The notes: a model not told the origin generated them from the letters alone. A stretch of DNA of 64,000 bases from Silene conica (GCA_029255685.2 CM055316.2:71439237-71503236); one strand, 5' to 3'. Positions 1 to 12,884 are shown, counted from the stretch's first letter. Numbers and translations: made by a program.

Positions 1-614
1 ATTGTAAAATTATGGTTATATATGTTACTATCAATTATACGACTACCAAATTAGGACATGCTGATTTTTAATTTGATTTAATCATTGTGAGACTACTATT
101 TTAAAGTATACACCCTCTGACTCTAAATCATTCCATTTTTCAAAATTTCTTATGTGGATTGTGAACAAATAGGTCAATTCAAAGGAATTAGACGGAATAA
201 TATGTACTAAATTTTATTACTCTGTATATTTTAATTTGTTTCACCTTGCTAAATTAGCTAATACATTGTCATTGGGCCAGTGATCAACGTATGAAAAACA
301 TATTGGAGGGCTCAAATTTTGTATACTATGTTTTAGTTTGAAAAGACGCGCCTTGAGTGCGCCTATGATGCTCCATGAATGAGGCACTAACCAAATCGCC
401 TTGGTGCAACTTAGATTTCCTAGGAAACATTAAATGAGACTTAACAGATTATTTGAATTTAATAAACCCTAGAACTTTCCAAAATATGGTACTGCATAAG
501 CAATGCTGAAAGTGCAAATTATCTCACAATTAGAAAGTATGAATATTACACTATATTAACATTTGGTGTTTGCATTCCAGAGAAACAACGAAGGGTGTCA
601 AAATTCAATTTCAA
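1..614. other. AT-rich intergenic DNA, no gene seen
   Basis: No supported coding region. Short open frames here have no recognisable domain and biased, low-complexity composition. A stretch at about 110-205 begins with ACCCTCTGACTC and ends with a loosely complementary GGAATTAGACGGAATA, so it may be an eroded Stowaway-like MITE, but the match is weak. Confidence 0.5.
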
Positions 615-644
615 CTAGTTTTAAACTCGTGCAAATTGCACGGG
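615..644 (-). mobile_element. Helitron-like 3' terminus (minus strand)
   Basis: Read on the minus strand, a GC-rich hairpin (626-644, CCCGTGCAA then TTGCACGAG) is followed after a short AT spacer by CTAG and a host T. This hairpin-plus-CTRR arrangement is the established 3' signature of Helitrons. The element body would extend to the right. I could not place its 5' TC end, so only the terminus is supported. Confidence 0.5.
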
Positions 645-3600
645 TATGCAATTTAAATATGATTATTATAAAAGGTTATATAAAAAAGTATGAGTTAATT
701 TTTGTATGTGTCATCATTGAGAATTTACATTTGAATTATAAATCATCCTTGTAGTTAGGAGATTTTAAATGACGAACTTAAGATATAAGACACATTAGGT
801 TTAATTGTTTAGGTACTTCTTGATGTATGATATGTCTTCTTGATAACTTAATTTTAGCTTCTACTTGAAATGTTATTTAACAGACTGAATAAAAATTGAT
901 AAATATATAATAAAACGATTTTTTTGATGAATATTAATATGAAATTTAATCATTTGCAGGGTATAAGTGCGAAAAGTAAACAATTGTTAAGTTAATTTAA
1001 ACAAACTATAGATAAGGCAAAAATTAAAGCATATATATTTTAAATTTTGACACAACCCGACCTTCTCTTCCAAGGCAAGGCTTAGTGAATTTTGACCTCG
1101 GTCGAAGTAAGCCGTTGAGTTAAAGATAAACTCATCTTAAATGTCGATGACACTAATATTAACTACAAAATAAATATTTATATAATGTACTTGATGGAAA
1201 TGATAAGTACACATTAATTATAATTTTGTAAACTACAAATACAATTAATTTTTTTTTATATAAATGTTATACTCGTCTCATTTAATATGAAAATAATAAT
1301 TTTCAAAAAAACTTAATTATTCAGATTTGTCTCAATATAAGTAATGTAATCGATGAATATGATTAAACTATTGATATTAAATTTATTACAATTTTTAAAA
1401 TTACTTTTCTAAGTAAATGACGTAAAGAACTTATTTGAACTCCTTTACTTATATCGACCCAACCCGTATCTAATATGGCAAATGATAAATCGAACTAAAG
1501 AGTAGTTAACTTATATGCTTATAGGTAAAGTTGTCAAATATGACCCGACCCTAAAAACTGCCCAAAACCCGCTCGAAAATAACCTGCACTTTTCAACCCC
1601 ATCCCAAAGACGATCAAACTCGATCATAACCCGCACATTTAGGGTCATCGAGATCCACCAAATTCGTGACCTGACCCAAAATAGTCAAATTTATTAAAAT
1701 TTTGTATTTTAAACAAATAAAACTAATGAAAAATGCTAAATTTGAATTTAAATTTTTTTGAAATAAAAAATATTTATATTTATTTTAAAGCAGATTTTTA
1801 TCACATGATTAATTACGTAAATGCTTGCAATATAAGTATAGTCAGTGTTGGTTCTTGTATGTTTAACATTTGATCGATCTAATATTTCGCACAATGTTGT
1901 AATATTGAATATGTTAAGAAAGAAATGTTTAATTTTAATAATATCATATATTAAATTTAATAATTATAAAAATTAAGAATAATAACATGTTTCTGATGAC
2001 AAAATTAAAGGAAGTAAACATTTGTAAAACAACGTTAATCAGACACGTTTCTAACCCAAAACGACCCGTATTTATGCTCGAACCAGAAATGTTCGAACCT
2101 GTAACAACCCACCGGTTCCTTGGACATATCTACTTATAGGTAACACATCCATTCTATTAAACTAAACAATCATATTGGCTCGTAACTATGGACACTGAAG
2201 TTTGGACGAAATTTACCAGGTCTTATACCTATATATTTTATAAGCCTAATTAATCTACGTTATAAGTAACTCGGAAAATAAGCACATCCATCAATTCACT
2301 TCCTTCACTGTCTAATCATAATTTTATTTGTTTATCATTAATGATTTATCACCCTTCCTCTGACCGTATCACACTTACCGTAACATTCTCCATGTTTAAT
2401 ATTATGTGAGTTGATTTAATATTTTGTGATTATATTTTTATTTTTCAATCCTCCTTATTCGGCTTTTTTTGTCCAGCAAATTCAGGCATAGATAAAAATA
2501 ATAATAATAATACTCGTTTCAAGATCGTATTTGTTTTAAGGGTTGATATTTTTTTAAAATACTTTTTTATTTTATTGCTTTCAATTTGGATTCAATTTCC
2601 GGTGTAATTTCTTTTTTATCAGTTTTGCTCTTTTAAATCGCCAATTTTCTTCTTTTAGAAAAGAGCTAAAAATATATCTGTTCGTCAATGAATGTTACCA
2701 TTTGCTATATTAACTTGGTTGATCTTATAGTTAATTAATAATTAATAGGTAATAAAATATAATTTAACCTTAATGGAAATCAATTCCTATATTGTATTTA
2801 TAGATTTATAAATATTTTTTTGTTTCAAATGAAGTTTTAGTGTAAATAATTTACTGAATATAACTATATCTTAAATCTAAAATAATAATTATTTTATTGG
2901 TTTATATTTTTTTTGTTTTAGTTTTTATGAAATGTTCATATATTAAATTTGGTGATCATATTTTTACGGCATATAAAAGAGATGATTCGAGAACATGAGA
3001 AAGTGGTGGGACTTTATCTAAAATAATTAAATAATAGATTTTCAACCACAGAGCGACACCTCAGCTATGTGGTTGTTGTTTTAATAAATAAGATTTGAAG
3101 GCACAAATGCAACGAGATTGGATATTGTGTGATTAAAATGAGCTCTTTAATTCTTTGATTTTGGTACTAGGTGTGGGCCTCTATCATACAACATTTACAA
3201 CATTCAGTTGATATTTATATTTAGAAGTGCACTAATATGTTTGATATTGTTGTAGAGTCAGTCTCATTAATTCTTTGATTTTGGATGGAATATAGAAAAA
3301 GTGACTATTTTAAACTAGATTCTTTTTACGAATAATGATTCGAATCATCGGATTATCAATCAGAAACAATCCTTGTTTTGTTAATGCAATTGTAAAATTG
3401 AGTATCTCCAACCTCTTACATCATGGTTTATGGGAGTCATTCAGGTATTAACGTAATATTGTACTTTTTCACATTGACGATGAGATAACCCTATTGTCTT
3501 ACCCCTTTGATTTCCTAAGGGCTTTTATTATCTTTATATTTGTTTTGTCTTCAATATTTAAGAATGAATCACTTATTTAAACATTTCCATATTTTTACAA

Positions 3601-3669
3601 AACATTTATATTTTTGAGCTAAAACTGTCACCTGCACAATTTTGTTATACATAGAGTCATCATATGATA
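645..3669. other. AT-rich repeat-derived DNA without a supported gene
   Basis: About 3 kb without a convincing gene. It holds short stretches rich in ACCCGACCC-like words (about 1535-1690 and 2045-2115), probably debris of a dispersed repeat. A 20-base word, TTTAATTCTTTGATTTTGG or close to it, occurs twice (about 3147 and 3267). Probably the interior of one or two Helitron-like elements whose 3' ends are at 615 and 3700. Confidence 0.4.
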
Positions 3670-3700
3670 CTCGTGCATTTATGCACGGGTTACACACTAG
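3670..3700 (+). mobile_element. Helitron-like 3' terminus (plus strand)
   Basis: A hairpin at 3670-3689 (CTCGTGCAT / ATGCACGGG) is followed seven bases later by CTAG (3697-3700) and a host T. This is the same signature as the ends at 615, 8277 and 23732. The element body would lie to the left. The 5' TC end was not identified. Confidence 0.55.
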
Positions 3701-5170
3701 TTGATCTTATAACCATTATTCCATAACCCCAATCATTGTTTTTGTCTTTTCTCTCTACTAAATATTCTTATATTCTCCATAATATAATATTTATCTCTCT
3801 CTCCTCAATTTTATTGCCTACGTTGTCGTTCATATTTGATTGAATTTTTTTTTTAAATTATTCTACGTAACACAATTTCTTATCAATCAACAACATAAAC
3901 ATTTAATTGAAATAATATATTAACACTAAAATAATACTAATTGAGTATAAGGAACATAATCAATACATGTCATAATCACTTAAAACAATTTTAATCATCT
4001 CATCAAATAAATTTTAAGATACAAAATAAAAATTTCGAAAGATACAAAAAAGTCTCTAAATTTATTCTACTCCTTTAAACAAAAAATAGGATTTAAACCT
4101 TCTCTTGTTTGGGAGTCTTTTTTTCTCTTCCTAGCAGCAACCGAGACATTATTTACATGAATGTTCTCCTTTTTCGAACATGTTGTGATTAAATTGCTCA
4201 TTGTTGATTTAGGGTAGATGAAAATTGATTTACGGTGTATAAATTTTTTATAAATTTTATTGATTATAAACTACTGTATAAATAAACTAAATGGTGGGAG
4301 GAGAAAATATTATGGAGAATATAAAAATATTATGGAGAGATAATTAAGCTAACTAAAAAATCTTATTACGGATAAATAATACTTACTTAATGTGTGCCTA
4401 ATTAAGTATTAATGTGTGTTATAGGCAAGCATTAAAAAACACGTTAATTAATAACCTAAAATATCATTGACCAATCTATCATATACCAAACTAACCACCA
4501 TAACAACCATGTATATTTCATGATTTAGGAGAAAGACCAAAACATAATCACACACAAAAATTATACTTTGTACAGATAGATGATCAAATTAAGTAGAAAT
4601 AATAACGCTTCATTTTATAACGCATCACGGAAAAATGTTTTTAGCATGCCAACTAGGAATATCGAGTGTGCGCTCCAAAATATAATTCTCTTTGAAAACA
4701 TCCTCAACGAGTCAAGTCATTATAATCTATTATTAGGATGTTCGATGGTAAGACTTATTAGAATTAGGCTTAAATGTGATGTATTATAAATATCTCACTA
4801 TATATAATATAAACTCAACCTATTAATAATACAATTTCTTATATTATAGTCTCACTTCTATAATCTTAACACCTGTTTCATTTAAGTGGAAGTTGAAACC
4901 TTTTGTAAATAAGTGTGTAGAATTAACCCATTTTTGAACATGTCTTTCAAAAACACATGTGAAAGACAAAAAAAATGTGTTCTAGATATAATTCATGGAA
5001 ATTAAAATTGTAGTCAAAAATCGTTTTTTTTTCATTTTTCATTGACATAATAATCGACAAACCTTTAATTTCAATGGCCGAAACATAAAGCAAACCGAAT
5101 ATCTAATTTCTAATTTTTTTTTTTGTTAAAGTTGATGGTTATTTAATAGGACATGATATAGTTTTAACGA
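3701..5170. other. AT-rich intergenic DNA, no gene seen
   Basis: Nothing coding is supported. Around 4380-4455 there is a short region with inverted TTAATGTGTG / CACGTTAATTAA words that resembles the termini of the MITE at 5171-5362, so it may be a decayed relative. Otherwise unremarkable AT-rich sequence. Confidence 0.4.
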
Positions 5171-5362
5171 TTTTTCTAACGTGTGCCCTTATGACACATG
5201 TTAATAGTCTAAATACGGAAAGATTTACAACATATTCTCATCTGATTCTTAGGTAGAAACTCATTTTTACCATAACTAATGAAAATATGGTTTGAATCTT
5301 TCCGTAATTAGATTATTAACGTGTGCCCTAATTAAGGCCTAAGGGCACACGTTAAAAAAACT
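5171..5362. mobile_element. Foldback MITE with TAACGTGTGCCCTTA ends
   Basis: The two halves are imperfect reverse complements over about 80 bases. The left arm contains TAACGTGTGCCCTTA and ACGGAAAGATT. The right arm contains the complements AATCTTTCCGT and TAAGGGCACACGTTA. The small size, inverted-repeat structure and lack of coding capacity fit a MITE. The superfamily is not certain because no clear target-site duplication was found. Confidence 0.6.
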
Positions 5363-5700
5363 CTTAATTTGCCAGATTGTCATTCACAAACTCCTTATTT
5401 TTCGTAGTATTATGTCCCTCCGTAACCCATTTTTAGTAAATAATATTAGTAAATAAATTTGTCTGGCTATTATTCGCTGAAAAAAGATAAAGCCACATAA
5501 TTTGAGTTTATGAAAACCTCCATACCTCCATACTCTTTTTTATTTCAATTCTCCCTTATTAGGGAGCTATTTTTTTCAAATACTTTTATAGATCATATAC
5601 AAAAATCATATATTACATAAATTTATCTATTTATTTTCTCGAAATTTCAATCTTGTGCAATTTGTTATCGTTGGGTAAAATTAAATTAAAGTGTTTTGAG

Positions 5701-6132
5701 ATGGAAGGACCAAGAATAGTTTACAAGAGGCAGCAAAATGTTAGGATGGCAGAGATAGCAGGAGGAATGACAGGGAATTGTGCGATGGTATGGTGTTGTA
5801 TTCCTTACACAGTTGTTAACATGTTAAGCTTAATTGTATATAAGGTCCCGACTAAGTTATGTCAAAAAGCGATAAAACGATATCATAAATCAAGATTAAT
5901 GAAGATGCCTGCTAAAAAGAGGGTGGCATGGTCTACCAATGAATATGACTCCGATATAGTCGAGCTTCGGCCTAATCGTATCACGGTCGTGCCGGAGGGA
6001 ACGGACGTAAAATTAGTTGTTGTTGGTGAAAATGAGATGAACACTGAGCTTAGGGAACTCGAGAAAGAGATGTTTAAGAGGTTTTATGATAATGGTTTTT
6101 GGAGAGGCTCTTCACAACGAAATATAATGTGA
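5701..6132 (+). CDS. Small plant-specific protein of unknown function (143 aa)
   Basis: An uninterrupted single-exon frame of 143 codons that starts at ATG 5701 and ends in TGA. The frame stays open upstream to 5653, but no ATG occurs there, so 5701 is the natural start. The protein begins MEGPRIVYKR. Near residues 20-45 it has a short cysteine-containing hydrophobic stretch (CAMVWCCIPYTVVNMLSLIV), followed by a basic segment with several Lys/Arg (about 50-75). It ends in an acidic/basic helix, ELREL..EMFKRFYDNGFWRGSSQR. This layout, and the FYDxGFWRGxSQR-like tail, resemble a family of short uncharacterised plant proteins I recall from eudicot genomes. No enzyme motif is visible. Codon use and sequence complexity look like a real gene, unlike other open frames nearby. 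The hydrophobic patch might be a membrane anchor or a lipidated cysteine cluster; that is inference. Confidence 0.75.
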   Translation: MEGPRIVYKRQQNVRMAEIAGGMTGNCAMVWCCIPYTVVNMLSLIVYKVPTKLCQKAIKRYHKSRLMKMPAKKRVAWSTNEYDSDIVELRPNRITVVPEGTDVKLVVVGENEMNTELRELEKEMFKRFYDNGFWRGSSQRNIM

Positions 6133-6310
6133 TTAATGTATGTATGTTGTTCATTTTTGGTTGTGAGACTAAATCAGAAAAAATTCATATTTTGTCCAAA
6201 TTATTGCTTATTTTTTATTGGTTTACCTTCATTCCACAAATATTAAACTGTTAATTATTTATAATCTATTAATAGCTTACAAAAATCGCATGCATTAATA
6301 TAAAAAAAAA

Positions 6311-6715
6311 TTAAATTAGATTTTACTCTTTTTTGAAATCAAACTTTTTAAAATTATTCTTTTTTGAAATTTTTTCCTAAAATTACCCCCTTAAATTGTT
6401 TTTTTTTTGCTAAAATTACTCCCTTAAATTGCATTTTTTCCTAAAATTGCTTCAAAATGCCGATTTTAGTTGGTTTATTTCATCTGTTTTTAAACCCCTT
6501 ACATTTGTCTATATATTTATATCTTCCAAAGTATAGATTAATCAAGCCACAAACGGAATATGTTAGAAAATGGACGAAATAAGTCACTAAAAGTGGAGTT
6601 TGGAACAATTTTAGTAAAAACTGCAACTTAAGGGAGTAATTTTAGGAAAAAAATTTAAAGGCAGTAATTTTAAAATTCTTGATTTTAAAAGGGAGTAAAA
6701 TCTAATTTACTCTGA
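6311..6715. mobile_element. Foldback MITE, about 400 bp, long terminal inverted repeats
   Basis: The left end (TTAAATTAGATTTTACTC onward) and the right end are reverse complements over about 90 bases. The right end closes with GAGTAAAATCTAATTTACTC. Within the arms the words CCTAAAATTAC and CCCTTAAATTG recur. There is no coding content. Probably a decayed foldback-type MITE just downstream of the 143-aa gene. Confidence 0.55.
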
Positions 6716-7075
6716 AAAAAACTAGAGATTGGGATATGTTCTTTCTGGCTTAATTTCAGCTTCTTTTAAATTTGCTTGACTTTATTTCGTTAAGTTTTGT
6801 TTACGTTTAATCAATTATGTACAATTAATCTCTTCACAAAATTAACTTTTAGTTCAACCAAATTAACTTCAGCTCAGTTTCACTCAATTTAGTTCAATTA
6901 AGATATAGTCCAATTAATTAAATTCAGCTCGTTTCAGCCGAAAAGAATAGCGCCTCGATTATAATTTTAATATATATTTTATTCAAAAACAAAATTTAAT
7001 ATGCATAGCAATTTTACAAAATATTTTCATTTATATAAAACTCGTTTTGTGAGGTTTATTGTTCTTTCCTTGGAA

Positions 7076-7132
7076 TAACACTTCAATAGAACTATTTTTT
7101 TTGCGGGAAAAAAAATAGTTCTATTAAAGTGT
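7076..7132. repeat. Short near-perfect hairpin
   Basis: AACACTTCAATAGAACTATT and its complement AATAGTTCTATTAAAGTGTT flank a small loop containing GCGGG, with one mismatch. Isolated hairpin, possibly a minimal MITE. No gene context. Confidence 0.5.
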
Positions 7133-7789
7133 TCAAAAAAGATTAAGTATATGCCAAAAAAAAAAAGACATTACATAAGTTTATTGTAATGTGATGAACC
7201 CTTTTTAGCACATGTTTCTATGCGTCGTGTGTAATTTTTAAGTTGATTGTTTAGAGCGATAAGATATAAATCGAGTTGTAACTTATTTATCATTTTGTGT
7301 CCGATTTATAAGTGATGAGATGCGTAAATTATCCTCCCTTTTACACTTTTATTTCCCGGCCACTTTCTACTATTTTCATTGCTTTCTAATCAAATTCGGG
7401 TGATAAAATAACTTTGACCAAAAGTTTAATTGCATGCTAGGGTTGAAACAACGATTGCATTAAATCTTTGTAATGATACACTCTTCAACTTGAAAACCAA
7501 TAATTAACTTAGTAAAGATCGCTAATGTGCGGGCGAGGTTTGGCGTCCAATTGAAGAGAGTTTTGTAACACGTACTTTCACCCTTTACTCATCATCTATG
7601 GTTTTTTGATATGCTATTCCTAAAGGTTGCGAGACTCCTTCAATTTTGAGTGATGAAGGACGAGTCTTTAGAGCTTTAATCATTTTGATAGGCTATTATA
7701 CACATAAATTGTCTAGCACATATGAATGCAGGGGAAAGGGGTTGAATTCATAGAGAAAAACGGTATTCCATAAAAATTGTTAGCTATGA

Positions 7790-10560
7790 ATAGATTTTTA
7801 TTCTTTTTGGTTTATCTTTTTTCGTTGTTTAATTAGATTGATATGATGCAAATATAAAAGATGTAAATTATATAATTAAAAGGAGTCTAGGGGTTCGGGT
7901 CACACATGCATAAAAATACAAATATAGATATTAAGATAAATAATGTTTAAGCATTGCTAAATGTTTAGGCTTAAAGACAACCATCTCTCTATCTCATTGT
8001 CGACTATAAACCGGGTTCTAACCGTCTCTTGGCTTTTACTAGATCGTCCTACTAACACATGTTTAGTCTAATTCATATATGTGTCTCTTGACTTATAGTA
8101 GAATGAATTGACAAGACTAACAATACATTACAAACATGTGATAGAAACATATAAGCAATTACTAAAACATATTTGTATTAACATTGTAAAATATAAGCTA
8201 ATACATGGCTCCCCTTTCCCTAGACAAAGTAAACTACTCACTCGTGCTAGTGAAAGAAAATGCAATATATAAATTACTAGCTTAGAACCCGTGCAATTTT
8301 GCACGGAAATGCATAGTTAAATAGTTCTTAGTTTTTATTAAAAACCGGAATGACATTGTTATCAATATGTTAGAATTAGTCCGAGCGACAATTCATCTTT
8401 TGGAATTTGAGACTTAGAGTAATATTTGGTCTCGCCTTTTATCTTTAATTATTTTTTCCAATTTTCCGTTGCCCGACTATTACGGTTTTTCCCTTACTAT
8501 CGATTATTTTTGTCATACTTCAATTTGATAATAATAATTGTTACATATCCGAAAATAGGCTGACCTGAAACCCGAAATTGACCCAAACTACATCACCCAA
8601 ATATGACCCAAAATCCGAATTCATCTGACTCATCCCAAAAAATTTCTTAACTAATTTGACCCATAATTGATCCAACCCGAAGTGGTATAATCTGAAACCA
8701 CCCAACTCGAAAATAACTTGAAAAAACAAAAACTCTAATGAACAAAATGACTTGAAATGATATTTTTCTCTTAATCATTGGCCCGACCCGTCCCCGACCC
8801 GTAATGATCCAATCCGATCCGACCCTAATTATCTCGAAAAAAATGATGAACCAAACTAACATTACCCGAATTGGCCCGATAGAACCTGAATTAAATTACA
8901 TTAACAAATACTTCTTTACAAATAAGAAATTATTACCGACCGAGTAATCCTTCGTAGACGTCGAATTACTCAAGTAAATTCAAACTGATAAAAATTCTAC
9001 ACAATACAATCAAAAAAGAAAAATAAATTATAAATAGATATAGATAACGTGATTACATAAAATCATAAAAAGAGAGTATAATAATACTGTAATATAATAA
9101 TTACAATCAATATTAAAAAGAAATTAAGTAATGATTTTTTTATTATAAATAACGAAATAATTACTGAGCGGTGAAATATTTAACTAATACTGTCATGTGT
9201 CTAATGATTTCTCTATTAATCTTATATATAAATAGATATATAGATTGTATAATTTAACATCTCCTATATTTGTCTCTATTTGATTAAACAATAAGTCTTT
9301 CTTAAGACAGACCAGTTACATACCACTTGTATAAATGACCCCATAGCAAATTATTAAAAATAGTTCTTAGTTTCATATTTAGCCGTGACATAATAACACT
9401 ATTATAGAATTGAAAATATATGTTATAGTTACACTTAAAATGGTAGTTTGGATCTGATTGAATTAATTGAATCTTTGAATAATATTGCACGAGTAATTAA
9501 TTATATGTGAGAATATTTTTTCCAACAATTGTATGTGAGAATATTTTTTTGAGGTTTTAATATTATACGGATAATATCTTTGAATAATATTGCCTGCTGT
9601 CTATTGGCACCAATAAGTGTCTAAATTTAAAAGATATATAAAATATTTTTTATAGAATATGTATAGAAAATATTTTTGCACGGATTTATATAAAATATTT
9701 TTATAGTTCAAACACTTCTAAATTTATATAGAATATTTTTGCACCGCCGATATGCATAGAAATATTTTAGATTTTGAATATCAGTCTAAATTTATTAAAT
9801 ATTTCACGGATAGGCCAGATATTCCCTATTTTGTATACATTAATCAGCGAGAATATTTTTTCAAAGATTTTCCAAAATCGATATTACATCATGGGAACTT
9901 GGGCGAGAAAATTTTTAATGTGGGAGTGACACATGTCCAATTCACGCATAATGGTTCTTCTTATATACTTTTATATAGATAAGACATGATTAAGACAATG
10001 ACTAGATAAGAAGAACGATTAACAAAATATGAAACTAAATCTAAGAATAACAAAATAATAAATAACATCAAATGAAATTAGGAATACCATAATGGAATGA
10101 ACATGATATCTAGAACAAAATGAAGAACAAAAGAGCTTGAATAGAAACTTGAAACCAAATGATTATATTGAAATTGTGAATGTAAATGTAAATGTAAAAG
10201 ATAATTACAAAGTAATATGAAAGACTAATGAAAAGATTATAGAAGGGTAAATTTTGAAGTAAAAGCGAAGGTTAGAAAAAGATGCTAAAAGAGGTGGGAT
10301 AAGCCCTCTTTTTATACTAGTTACAAAGTGAAACCTAAGAAAAAAAAAGGGAACCCAATGGAGGGGCCAACCCCGTTCAGGGACACCCAACCTCGATCGG
10401 GTCGTAAGATTGTCAATTTATGTCCTTAAATCCCCGAGTTAATGCTCGGGAAACCTGAAGATCACAATTAGTGACGCCTTAATTCCCCCGGTAAATGCTT
10501 TGACAATTCTCCTTAAGGAATCCTTGAAGGATCTAATGTAGCCTTGCACACCAAGTTTCT
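7790..10560. mobile_element. Old LTR-type retrotransposon fragment, split by a Helitron
   Basis: The segments 7790-8276 and 9980-10560 together follow the same order of motifs as the LTR at 25550-27011. These are GTCTAGGG-GTTCGGGTC near the start, a block of paired CATGTTTAGTC/CCTACTAA words, CCCTTT-CCCTAGAC, an A-rich middle, then CCCTCTTTTTATA-like and GATCGGG words and a CCCGAGTTAATGCTCGGG palindrome. I infer a diverged copy of that LTR family, probably minus-oriented. It is cut off on the right near 10560 by gypsy-type sequence. Exact ends are not visible. Confidence 0.4.
8277..9979 (-). mobile_element. Complete non-autonomous Helitron (1.7 kb)
   Basis: On the minus strand the element starts TCTATATAAAAGTATATAAG at 9979 and ends, after a hairpin at 8288-8306 (CCGTGCAAAATTGCACGG) and a short spacer, with CTAG at 8277-8280. 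The flanking bases are A before TC and T after CTAG, which is the A^T insertion site of Helitrons. There is no target-site duplication, as expected. It splits an LTR fragment, which independently confirms both ends. The interior holds an ACCCGACCC-like block (8560-8880), no Rep/helicase coding region, and no convincing gene. Mobilisation would depend on an autonomous relative. Confidence 0.75.
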
Positions 10561-10657
10561 TTTATTTCAAATGTTTACACTTTGACTTGATTTGCATGGT
10601 TGACTTTAATATTGGTTGTGAACTTCGAGGACGAAGTTCGTTTTAAGGAGGGAAGAT
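10561..10657 (+). mobile_element. Internal 3' end and polypurine tract of a gypsy-type element
   Basis: The sequence GAGGACGAAGTTCG followed by TTTTAAGGAGGGAAGA lies directly before a TGTAACACCCC LTR start. In plant chromovirus-type Ty3/gypsy elements this is the familiar end of the pol region and the polypurine tract. No further gypsy coding sequence is visible to the left, so the element is truncated. Confidence 0.6.
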
Positions 10658-11654
10658 TGTAACACCCCTTTATTTGTCGTATAGGTAACTTGATCGAGTT
10701 GGTTAAACTCGGTCGAGTTGACCCAAGGTCGGTTGAGTTAGTCAAACTCGGTCGAGTTAGTGTAACTCAACCGAGTGCGTTATTAACTCAGCCGAGCTAG
10801 TTTTTCAGTGTTAGCGTCGCAGTAACTTTATAAAAGAATTTTGGAAGATAAAAATCAGAGTTTACCCTAAATAGTTTGTCGTCATTCACTTTTCCTCTCG
10901 AAACCTCTCAGCCTAAATCCCTAGAAGTACATACCGGAGTCTAGTCGCGCCGATCATCCTAGCCTCGTGTCGTCGTTAAGTAAGTCCTTAATTCCTTAGT
11001 ATTGTTGATTAAGGTTATGCATATGACGATCATTAGAAATAAGTTGTATGCTATCTTAGGAGGAGATTTCATAAAAGAACGTGGTAGAATCGATTGGATC
11101 TTTACTGTGTGTGATTTGCCTTGAGGTCGGGTTTTCCCTACTCAGTTATCTGTTATGTGATTGTGATGGTATTTTTACTATATTGTGTCGATGTTGTTGT
11201 TGTGCTATAAGACTGATATCACTTGTGGTTACGAGATGCGATTGGAACATATGTTTGGGATCATTGACGGGAAACGGATTTCAATCCTACGATCGCCCTT
11301 CGTGGTTCCCGCCGTGGAGGGGATGTGCACATTAATGGTTTGGATACCCCTTGTCGTGAGCAAGTGGGGTTGTTTGTTGGACTATAGGTCGCCACTGTGA
11401 GATATGTCGGTTATTGGTGATAGCAGCATGTTATGCTTTGAGATTTTATACTTGTTCTTGATTTTGTTGCTGACGATATTGGGTATACTTTAACTGACGC
11501 TTGTGGTTTGTGCGTTGTGACATTGGTATGGTGAGCATATTTTCAGCAAGTAGCCAATCTTGATTATTTGCTTGAGGCTGGGAAGGGATGAGTCGCATTG
11601 AGAAGTCATAGTAGTCTTCACTTATATTTAGTCTCACTACAAAACAATGCTCTA

Positions 11655-11889
11655 TTTCCGACGGACAGGTCCGTCGCAAACAAGGTGAAATCCGTCGCAA
11701 AAACATTATTTGCGACGGATTTGCGACGGACAGTGTCTGTCCCTTATTTTTGTCACAAAAAGATAATTTGGGAGGATTTTTCCGTCGCAAAAAGTTTGCG
11801 ACGGATTGACCAAGTTTTGCGACGGAATGGCTTTGACCATGTGGTCAAAGTCAGTCAACATTTGCGACGGAAATTCCGTCGCAAATGTC
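11655..11889. repeat. Left subterminal repeats of CACTA-1
   Basis: Repeated TTTGCGACGGA and TCCGTCGCAAA words in both orientations, some as perfect palindromes, separated by TGACCA/GGTCAA-rich spacers. Such subterminal arrays are where the second CACTA protein is known to bind in En/Spm. The open frames that read RRKFRRK or CDGFSVAN-like peptides here are these repeats, not genes. Confidence 0.85.
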
Positions 11890-12884
11890 TGTGGGGAATA
11901 AAGCATGTATTCGCCCTAAACTTGCAGGATTATAATGAAAATTACAGTTGTGATTATTGTCATAAGATAAATAAAAACATGAAAAAGAATACAACCTTGG
12001 GTCCTTGCTTGAATAGGCCTAAGAACAGGAATTAAAGTAAATTCCCTCCTATAACTTGCACCCAAGACTTTGTTTGGGACGATGCCGCGTGTGCTAGAAA
12101 GGCTCTCCAATTGCCTTGCAATATGGGGAGAGTTATTGAGGTTTTAAATGTGAGATCTGAGTTTTGGGAGAAGAATGCTCTTAAAACCCTAATTGTGAGA
12201 ATTATGATTCAACAGTTACTGACATAAGGAGAAGGACTCTCCTTATGTAGCACTTATGGGTGGGTCGGCCGAATTAGGGTAAGAATGGGCTTTCTCCACT
12301 CTTACCTTATTCCTTTGCATGATTCGACCCGTTTTGCTAAATATTATTTGCGGGATTTTTATTATAAATCGCATACGTGTTATCAGATATTAATGCAGTC
12401 GATGTATTAATAATGGTCTGATAAAATTACGATATTGTATAATTACCCAAATTAATATAACTGTTTATATTAATACGTGAAATTAATATTTAATTAAATA
12501 TAACTGCTTATATTTAATTTACGAATTAAACATGTAATCCGTATTAGCTAAAATTATTTAATCCGTATTAAATAATAATCTCAACATCTTATTGACTAAT
12601 TTAATAGTCAATACCTCTGATCGACTAACTGTTTAGTCGTATCCGGCATAAATGTGATTGTATTTTCATACCTTCACATCTCTCAAACGTGTCCTATAGG
12701 TGTGACGTATAGGGACCAGTTGATCACCGCCATCCGTATGACAATAACGTCAAACTTATCTAGCAAGCCAACCGTTATTGATAAACGTGGATCAACTGGT
12801 AATAATACTGAAGTATGTCCTTGTGATCCTTAAAGAGATTTAATAAGTCATTGTACTTAATTGTCAAGGACACCAGCCCCAACA
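11890..12884 (-). repeat. 3' LTR of the copia element
   Basis: Reads TGTTGGGGCTGG...CCCCACA on the minus strand, 995 bp. It differs from the other LTR by a 4-bp insertion near 12620 and a few substitutions (for example TTTGGGACG versus TTTGAGACG near 12075). ORFs within it are incidental. Confidence 0.95.

Noticed and set aside
9752..9982. 76-codon plus frame near the Helitron 5' end
   Set aside because: Runs across the Helitron terminus, is AT-rich, and has no Helitron Rep/helicase or other domain.
11598..12035. 145-codon plus frame spanning the gypsy LTR, CACTA end and copia LTR
   Set aside because: It crosses two transposon boundaries and translates subterminal repeats, so it cannot be an ancestral gene.
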